From NCBI GenBank assembly GCA_947425005.1, contig CANDYP010000066.1:1-7743 (forward strand): a stretch of DNA of 7,743 nucleotides, written 5' to 3'. Made by a program: the position numbers and the translations under genes. The notes beneath the pieces are model-generated. The model was not told the DNA's origin. It did not search any database and was given only the letters and a program-made list of their open reading frames with translations. Each line of letters starts with the position of its first letter. Position 1 is the first letter of the stretch. Shown piece after piece: positions 1 through 4,507 of this stretch. The stretch is from Rickettsiales bacterium. GTDB taxonomy: Bacteria > Pseudomonadota > Alphaproteobacteria > Rickettsiales > UBA1997.

Positions 1-44
1 ATGGGGGTTTTTCGTCACGCCCTCCCTCACTTAGTTCCAAAAAG

Positions 45-3000
45 ATGTCCAACCTCACCCACACAATCAAACTCCAACAGCTCGCCTCCAACCCCAAAAA
101 TTCCGCTTGGGTTTTTGCTTCGGCTGGCTCGGGCAAAACCAAAGTTCTGACCGACCGCGTTTTAAGATTATTGCTCGACGACGTCGCGCCTCACAAAATT
201 CTGTGCCTCACTTTCACCAAAGTTGCCGCAGCGGAAATGCAGCACCGCATTAATGCGGAACTGGCGCAGTGGGTTTTACTCAGCGACACAGAGTTAGTTA
301 AAAAGTTAGAACAACTCAGCGGCCACGCTCCCAGCAGCTCCGACCTCAAAAAAGCCCGCATTTTATTTGCCAAAATTCTCGACTCCGATTCCAAAATCAA
401 AATCCAAACCATTCACTCTTTCTGTCAAAATTTGGTGAAAATTTTTCCGTTCGAAGCCGGCATTAGACCGAACTTCGAAGTGATTGAATCGGCGCAGGAA
501 AAATTGCTGCTCCAAAAGGCGCAGAGGGAAGTTTTAAAAAAGGCGACTTCCGACGCGGCGCTAAAAAATTTAGTCACAAAAATTAATGCTCGGCTACACG
601 ACGAGACCTTCTTTGGCTTGATCTCGGACCTGCTTGGCAAGAAGGAGCAGCTGACGATTTTGAAAGAAAATTATTTTGGAATTAACGGTGTGATTGAGGA
701 GATTTTTAAAAATTTCTCGGTGACCAAAAACCAAACTGAGGAAGAAATTTTTGCAGAATTTCTGAGCCAAGTAAAAAAACCTGAAGTTTTGAAACTGGCT
801 GCAGCACTGGATCAAACTGGCCTGATTACTAACAAAAATATTGCAGCGCCGATCAAAATTTTTCTGCAAGATCCAACTCTCAAAAACTTTCCCAACTACC
901 AACAAGCTTTCTTCACTCAGGCAAACACGCCGCGAAAAATTAATGGCAAGGTGCTTGAAAACCTAGAACTGGCAGGCATTTGCGAGACTCAAAGAAAATC
1001 AGTCGCCGAATTTCTGGACCGCTTGAACTCGCTAAAAATCTGCAACTCCACCGCCCTACTTTTAAAATTCGTCGACCAGATTTTAGAAATTTACGCGCAG
1101 CTTAAAGCCCAAAATTCTTTCCTCGATTACAACGACCTAATCATTGAAACCAACAGGCTCTTGGCCAATCCCAACTTCTCCGATTGGGTGAAAATGAAAA
1201 TGGACGGTCTCTTCGACCACATTTTAATCGACGAATCGCAAGACACGAACCACCAACAGTGGAACATTATTAAAGCCCTCACCGAGGATTTTTTTTCCGG
1301 GCTCAGCGCCGCGAATAAAAATCGCACGATTTTTATTGTAGGGGACGAGAAGCAGTCGATCTACAGCTTTCAAGGCGCCGAGCCTAATATTAGCCAAGAA
1401 ATTTTTGACTACTTCGCTGAAAAATTGCGCGACCACCCCGTGCAATTTCACAAGATTGATTTGAATAATTCTTTCCGTTCGCTGGCCACAATCTTGCAAG
1501 TTGTTGACCAAACTTTTGCCGGCGAAAAAGAAAAATCGGCAATCACGAAAGTCAGCGAATTCCAGCGCCACCAGCCGATTCGCTCCGGTGTGGGCCAGTT
1601 CGAAATCTGGCCACAAGTTACATTCAAAAAAGAAGAAAAACTGGCGAAAGCGCCAACAAAATCTCACGAGGATTACGAGTGGAAATTAAATTTCACGCCG
1701 GAGGAAAATTACTCCGAGCAAGAATTTTTGGCCGAAGCGATTGCGCAAAAAATTAAAAAAATGGTGGAAGGTCAGCACCTTTTGGAAGGCCGCGCGCGCG
1801 CAGTGAATTACAGCGATTTCATGATTTTGCTGCGCAATCGCACTAACGGTTTCGACAAAATTTTGAGTAAATTTTTGCACAAATATTCGATTCCGGTCGG
1901 GGGGCCCAGCAAAATAAATTTCGCCGAAAATTTAGTGATTCAGGATTTGCTCGCGGCGGCGAAATTCTCGCTCTGCACTTGGGACGATTTGAATTTGGCC
2001 GCGCTTTTGAAATCGCCGATTTTGGGTTTGAGCGAAGAAGAATTACTTGAGATTTGTCTTGCGAAGAATGCGCAGCAAAGCACGGTTTTCGCGGCTTTGG
2101 AGCAGTTACCTAAATTTTCTGAGACGGTAAAAAAACTGCACGAGCTCTTAAAAAAATCGCAGGAATTAAACTGTTTTGAATTCTTTTATTTTTTGCTGAA
2201 CCAAGAAAATCGCCGAAAAATAATTTCGCGCTTCGGCGTTGAGAGTGCGGAAATCCTCGACAAATTCAGTCTCAAAGTTTTCGACTTCTGCGAAAATTTT
2301 TCTCCCGACTTACAAAAATTTTTAGACTTCATTGCCAAACTTGATCCGCAAATTTCGCTGGCCGGCGCAAAAAATAATCAGGTTTTGATTACGACGGTGC
2401 ACTCGGCGAAGGGCCTGCAGGCCCCGATTGTCTTCCTGCCCGACTGCTGTTTTAACACCAATCAACTGTTGAGCACGAAGGAGAAAATTTCTTGGATTCA
2501 GTTTGACGAATCAGGTTTGAAGTTGCCGATTTGGTGCGCGGCGAAGGCGGAAGAAGATAAGTTGCTGGAAGCGGCGCGCGCTGAAAAAAAACGCGAGGCG
2601 AAAGAGGAATATTTGCGCCTGCTTTACGTGGCAATGACGCGGGCAGAGAATGAACTTTACGTCGGCGGGGCGGGGAATACGAGTGACGAGGAGTGTTGGT
2701 ACGAGCTGATTAAGCGGTCGGTTGGGGACGGTTGGATTCAGGAACTGAGCGTTGAGGCAAGGTTGCAAACCCCGTCTCGCACCGAGGGCGAGTCTCGCAC
2801 CGAGGAAAGAAACTACCTGCCGCTGGACCCTAGACTTCCGCTGGACGGGGTTTGTAACCCCGTTCACACGTTCATTAAAACTGAAAAGGAACTGAACGTT
2901 GGGAGTGGCGGGCGGACTTGGGAACTGAACGTTGAGACGGGGTTACAAACCCCGTCTCGCACCGAGGGTTTCAACGAAGCTCAACCGACGGTTAAAGTAG

Positions 3001-3476
3001 CGACAGTAATGAGTGCGGCCCAAATCAAAGGAAAACTCGTGCACAAAATCCTCGAAATTTTCGGGAAAAATTACGTAGCGGAAAAAAGTTGGTTAGCACA
3101 GTTGGCGGAAAAAATAATCGCGCGGGAAGAATTTTTGGACACGGAGGAGAAAAATAAAATTCGTGACGAGGTCACTGCTTTCCTGGCCTCGGAGCATTTC
3201 GAAAAACTTTTCTCCGGCACGGTAAAATGCGAAGTTGAAATCGCCGGCAATATTGGTGAGCAAAAAATTCTCAATCGAATTGACCTGCTGATTGAAAAAG
3301 AAAATGAAGTTCTAATCGTGGATTATAAATCGGATGAGGTCTTGCCGAAAGCCGTCCCGCAGCATTACGTCACTCAGCTAAAAACTTACGAAAAGTTGGT
3401 AAAAAATCTTCACCCAAACAAAAAAATTTCCTGCGCGATTTTGTGGGTAAAGTTTTTGAAGTTGGAAGTGGTTTGA
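45..3476 (+). CDS. addA: AddA, helicase-nuclease subunit of the AddAB double-strand-break repair complex
   Basis: AddA pairs with AddB to process double-strand DNA ends for homologous recombination in the cytoplasm, acting as an ATP-driven 3'-5' UvrD-type helicase plus a PD-(D/E)XK nuclease. Helicase motifs appear in order: Walker A ASAGSGKT (residues 25-32), Walker B IDESQDT (395-401), motif III GDEKQSIYSFQG (433-444), motif IV LNNSFRS (473-479), motif V TTVHSAKGLQAP (783-794) and motif VI VAMTRA (862-867). The nuclease follows: His1000 (LVHKILE), Asp1080 (NRIDLL), Asp1093-Tyr-Lys1095 (VDYK) and the QxxxY signature Q1111-Y1115. All catalytic residues look intact and the length is normal for alphaproteobacterial AddA. 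The N-terminal stretch SNPKNSAWVFASAGSGKT supports the ATG at 45, although no clear Shine-Dalgarno precedes it; AddB, if present, would be left of the window. Unusual: residues about 900-975 are encoded by a palindromic repeat cluster lying between the helicase and nuclease domains. Confidence 0.96.
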   Translation: MSNLTHTIKLQQLASNPKNSAWVFASAGSGKTKVLTDRVLRLLLDDVAPHKILCLTFTKVAAAEMQHRINAELAQWVLLSDTELVKKLEQLSGHAPSSSDLKKARILFAKILDSDSKIKIQTIHSFCQNLVKIFPFEAGIRPNFEVIESAQEKLLLQKAQREVLKKATSDAALKNLVTKINARLHDETFFGLISDLLGKKEQLTILKENYFGINGVIEEIFKNFSVTKNQTEEEIFAEFLSQVKKPEVLKLAAALDQTGLITNKNIAAPIKIFLQDPTLKNFPNYQQAFFTQANTPRKINGKVLENLELAGICETQRKSVAEFLDRLNSLKICNSTALLLKFVDQILEIYAQLKAQNSFLDYNDLIIETNRLLANPNFSDWVKMKMDGLFDHILIDESQDTNHQQWNIIKALTEDFFSGLSAANKNRTIFIVGDEKQSIYSFQGAEPNISQEIFDYFAEKLRDHPVQFHKIDLNNSFRSLATILQVVDQTFAGEKEKSAITKVSEFQRHQPIRSGVGQFEIWPQVTFKKEEKLAKAPTKSHEDYEWKLNFTPEENYSEQEFLAEAIAQKIKKMVEGQHLLEGRARAVNYSDFMILLRNRTNGFDKILSKFLHKYSIPVGGPSKINFAENLVIQDLLAAAKFSLCTWDDLNLAALLKSPILGLSEEELLEICLAKNAQQSTVFAALEQLPKFSETVKKLHELLKKSQELNCFEFFYFLLNQENRRKIISRFGVESAEILDKFSLKVFDFCENFSPDLQKFLDFIAKLDPQISLAGAKNNQVLITTVHSAKGLQAPIVFLPDCCFNTNQLLSTKEKISWIQFDESGLKLPIWCAAKAEEDKLLEAARAEKKREAKEEYLRLLYVAMTRAENELYVGGAGNTSDEECWYELIKRSVGDGWIQELSVEARLQTPSRTEGESRTEERNYLPLDPRLPLDGVCNPVHTFIKTEKELNVGSGGRTWELNVETGLQTPSRTEGFNEAQPTVKVATVMSAAQIKGKLVHKILEIFGKNYVAEKSWLAQLAEKIIAREEFLDTEEKNKIRDEVTAFLASEHFEKLFSGTVKCEVEIAGNIGEQKILNRIDLLIEKENEVLIVDYKSDEVLPKAVPQHYVTQLKTYEKLVKNLHPNKKISCAILWVKFLKLEVV
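2754..2778. repeat. Degenerate palindrome copy, left arm decayed
   Basis: The right arm AACCCCGTCTC (2768-2778) is identical to that of the 2934-2958 copy. The left arm GAGGCAAGGTT (2754-2764) differs from GAGACGGGGTT at three positions, so only partial pairing remains. The copy lies 180 nt upstream of the perfect one. The following 14-mer GTCTCGCACCGAGG is tandemly repeated at 2774-2787 and 2792-2805 (18-nt period, six codons). Confidence 0.75.
2845..2863. repeat. Palindrome, 8-bp arms, inverted copy of the repeat core
   Basis: Arms ACGGGGTT and AACCCCGT are separated by TGT. It has the same core as the 2934-2958 palindrome, but its loop TGT is the complement of ACA, showing the opposite orientation. 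Just upstream, CCGCTGGAC is duplicated at 2820-2828 and 2838-2846 with an 18-nt period. Confidence 0.85.
2934..2958. repeat. Perfect 11-bp-arm palindrome (best copy of the repeat core)
   Basis: Arm GAGACGGGGTT (2934-2944), loop ACA (2945-2947), arm AACCCCGTCTC (2948-2958). The arms are exact reverse complements, so both DNA and mRNA could form a strong hairpin inside the addA coding sequence. This is the best-preserved copy and lies in the second direct repeat. Confidence 0.9.
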
Positions 3477-3490
3477 GAAAATTTTAGCGT

Positions 3491-3688
3491 CTACCGCCTC
3501 AACTCAGAATTCTTTTTTAAGTGCTGGAATATTGATTTTCCAATGCTCCAAGCCATCTCGACTTTTTGCCGGACCACCATGCGCTCAATGCTGGCTTGGG
3601 TTTGAGACAGGTTATTTTTACTTCTTTCAGTAAAAACTTGTCGTTTTTTAAAGTGACTTTTTATGGCTCCGTGGCGTGTGTTTACTGG
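3491..3688 (-). pseudogene. Possible remnant of a DUF1016/YhcG-like nuclease gene, N-terminal part only
   Basis: On the minus strand one frame stays open from 3688 to the TAG at 3493-3491. An ATG at 3580 would give 29 residues, MVVRQKVEMAWSIGK followed by SIFQHLKKNSELRR. Upstream of that ATG the same frame continues for about 36 more codons without a usable ATG and includes NNLSQTQASIER. The pattern RQKVEMAWSIGKSI resembles the N-terminal region of DUF1016 (YhcG-like PD-(D/E)XK) proteins, where an 'R...W.IGK.I' stretch is typical. That resemblance is from memory and short. Such proteins are normally several hundred residues long, so this would be a truncated fragment ending against the 3' end of addA, with no visible ribosome binding site. 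It could also be a chance open frame. Confidence 0.3.
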
Positions 3689-3698
3689 TTAAAATGAA

Positions 3699-3720
3699 AT
3701 TTTCGTGACGTCACGAAAAT
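3699..3720. repeat. Perfect 22-bp palindrome without spacer
   Basis: The half-site ATTTTCGTGAC (3699-3709) is followed immediately by its exact reverse complement GTCACGAAAAT (3710-3720). With no loop it suits a dimeric DNA-binding protein site or a cruciform better than an RNA hairpin. It lies in non-coding DNA, 12 bp before a run of tandem repeats and about 260 bp upstream of the LRR pseudogene start. Whether it is an operator or a dispersed repeat cannot be told from one copy. Confidence 0.85.
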
Positions 3721-3962
3721 CTTGCATTTCTAACATTTTCTTCGGACATTTTCTTCTGGCATTTTCTTCTGGCATTTTCTTCCGGCATTTTCTCCGGACA
3801 TTTTCTTCAGCGAAAAAAGTGAAACAGGATCCCCCAAATCAACCCAACGCCTTAGCGCGACGAAAAAAAAGGGTACAAAATCCCTCCCCACAAGAAGTTG
3901 CTGACTCTGGAATTTACTTGAATCAGCTTTTGCTCGAACGTGGATTGGTAGACCAGTATTAA
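3705..3962 (+). CDS. Doubtful 85-residue hypothetical frame
   Basis: A frame opens at a GTG inside the 22-bp palindrome, crosses the tandem repeats and ends at TAA 3960-3962. The first 38 codons are essentially repeat-derived (IFFGHFLLAFSSGIFF-like). The rest is more protein-like, with a Lys/Arg-rich stretch (ALARRKKRVQNPS) followed by EVADSGIYLNQLLLERGLVD. A shorter form could start at GTG 3819, but neither start has a Shine-Dalgarno sequence. The stop lies 18 nt before the ATG of the LRR pseudogene and in the same frame. It may be a leader peptide, the remnant of a longer protein, or noise. I do not recognise the C-terminal part. Confidence 0.22.
   Translation: MTSRKSCISNIFFGHFLLAFSSGIFFRHFLRTFSSAKKVKQDPPNQPNALARRKKRVQNPSPQEVADSGIYLNQLLLERGLVDQY
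3733..3810. repeat. Six imperfect 12-14-nt tandem repeats
   Basis: The unit is CATTTTCTTCYGG, sometimes with a leading A. Copies start at 3733, 3746, 3760, 3773, 3786 and 3798, and the unit length varies between 12 and 14 nt. Because the unit is not a multiple of three, any frame across it gives a shifting Phe/Ser-rich string, which argues that the block is not conserved coding sequence. The array is pyrimidine-rich on the plus strand. Together with the adjacent 22-bp palindrome it is the most structured part of the 3477-3980 interval. Confidence 0.85.
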
Positions 3963-3970
3963 CAACCTTT

Positions 3971-3975
3971 AGGAG
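3971..3975 (+). promoter_or_regulatory. Shine-Dalgarno site for the LRR pseudogene start
   Basis: AGGAG is placed 5 nt before the ATG at 3981. It is the clearest ribosome binding site in the window; addA, lysA and the intact LRR gene lack one as good. It supports 3981 as a genuine former translation start. Confidence 0.7.
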
Positions 3976-3980
3976 AAAGT

Positions 3981-4373
3981 ATGAAAGCCGTACGAAGAGC
4001 TGCGAGAAGAGTGTGGACCGGAATTGTTGGGGTCTCCGAGCAACAGCGTGAATTTTTAACCGGCTTGCAGGCCTGGGGTTAACGAAGCTCCCAGCAACGC
4101 AGAAAGAGTGTCAAGAGTGACGGCAATAACACGAATTGTGAAGGTGAAGGATGAGGGCAAGACTCGCCTCTCATTGGATGGCCTTGGGTTGTCATCTCTT
4201 CCGAGTATTATTCCTCTTCAGCTGCGGCCGTTGGATCTTCCTCTTCGGCTGCTGCTGGATGCTCTTCCTCTTCGTCTCCTTCTCCAACAACAACTCCTAA
4301 CGCCTTAGAAGGATCTCAAACTGCAGCTGCATTATTCAACAACAATGATGCAGACAATAATCGCAATGTCTGA
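3981..4373 (+). pseudogene. Broken LRR effector gene: N-terminus, LRR cap and Ser-rich tail without the core
   Basis: Translation from ATG 3981 gives 33 residues (MKAVRRAARRVWTGIVGVSE then QQREFLTGLQAWG) and stops at TAA 4080-4082. Removing one G from the run at 4075-4078 would turn the end into LQAWVNEAPSNAERVSRV and continue with TAITRIVKVKDEG, then TRLSLDGLGLSSLPS, to about 4206. The part W..AP...R...A..RI followed by LxLxGLGLSSLP is the usual N-terminal cap and first repeat of bacterial LRR effectors. LRR repeats should follow. Instead the frame of the original ATG resumes at about 4203 with a serine-rich tail (SSSAAAVGSSSSAAAGCSSS), ending at TGA 4371-4373. The tail resembles that of the intact LRR protein downstream (AAAVASSSSSGVGSSSSS). 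The whole middle of a typical family member is therefore missing. Alternatively 3981-4082 could be a free 33-residue peptide. Confidence 0.65.
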
Positions 4374-4420
4374 AGGACTACACCCCTTCAAGCATTGCCG
4401 ATGTTTCTTCGGTAAAAATC

Positions 4421-4468
4421 GTCACTCTAGCGCTCTCTAGTTGTCACTGGAGAGAGCGGGGGTGACAA
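4421..4468 (+). promoter_or_regulatory. Nested hairpin with two alternative stems upstream of the LRR-NEL gene
   Basis: Stem A pairs CGCTCTCT (4431-4438) with AGAGAGCG (4451-4458), and outer GTCAC (4421-4425) can pair with GTGAC (4462-4466). Stem B pairs TTGTCAC (4441-4447) with GTGACAA (4462-4468). Stems A and B interleave, so they cannot both form. No T-run follows, so it is not a standard intrinsic terminator. It lies 39 nt before the ATG at 4508. It may be a terminator remnant of the upstream gene, a 5' leader switch or an operator region; no function can be assigned. Confidence 0.45.
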
Positions 4469-4469
4469 T
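4441..4469 (+). promoter_or_regulatory. Candidate sigma70-type promoter for the LRR-NEL gene
   Basis: TTGTCA (4441-4446; 5 of 6 matches to the -35 consensus) is followed after exactly 17 nt by GACAAT (4464-4469; 4 of 6 matches to the -10). Transcription would start near 4476, about 30 nt before the ATG. It overlaps the hairpin arms, so a regulator binding there would block it. The match is moderate and the region is AT-rich, so chance is possible. Confidence 0.3.
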
Positions 4470-4507
4470 CAGAAAGATAATAACCAGTAATTAATTTAGA
4501 AAATTTT

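Larger units (their letters stand above)
2741..2968 (+). repeat. In-frame palindromic repeat cluster inside addA
   Basis: A 48-nt sequence occurs at 2741-2788 and again at 2921-2968, exactly 180 nt (60 codons) apart, with 5 mismatches. Between them, at 2845-2863, the same core appears in inverted orientation. The first 14 nt (GGAACTGAACGTTG) also recur alone at 2889-2902. The two direct copies are read in the same frame (ELSVEARLQTPSRTEG at 900-915 and ELNVETGLQTPSRTEG at 960-975), while the inverted one encodes LDGVCNPVHTF. The block sits between helicase motif VI and the first nuclease motif, where an added loop could be tolerated. Its sequence is unrelated to the rest of AddA, so I read it as nested insertions of a small dispersed element, comparable in principle to the palindromic elements found inside Rickettsia genes. 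Membership in any named repeat family is not established. Confidence 0.85.

Noticed and set aside
2..34. Ten-codon open end in frame 2 (WGFFVTPSLT then TAG) as the 3' end of addB
   Set aside because: addB often precedes addA, but ten codons without a recognisable motif cannot identify it.
1224..1667. 147-codon minus-strand frame inside addA
   Set aside because: The opposite strand carries intact helicase motifs II-IV; this frame has no recognisable motif or start signal.
3632..3648. AAAAAC/GTTTTT hairpin with T-run as addA terminator
   Set aside because: Six-bp stem with one G-C pair, about 155 bp beyond the addA stop; too weak to support.
3733..3810. Tandem repeats as a CRISPR array
   Set aside because: Units of 12-14 nt follow each other directly, with no unique spacers.
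4108..4308. 66-codon GTG-started frame as an independent gene
   Set aside because: Its first third is the shifted LRR-cap frame of the pseudogene. The rest is a Leu/Pro-rich out-of-frame reading of the serine-rich tail.
4476..4481. GATAAT as the -10 element for the LRR-NEL gene
   Set aside because: No acceptable -35 lies 16-18 nt upstream; the TTGTCA/GACAAT pair is better spaced.
3477..4507. tRNA, rRNA or other structured RNA gene in the accessory region
   Set aside because: No cloverleaf, TψC-like or rRNA-like stretch was seen on either strand by eye.
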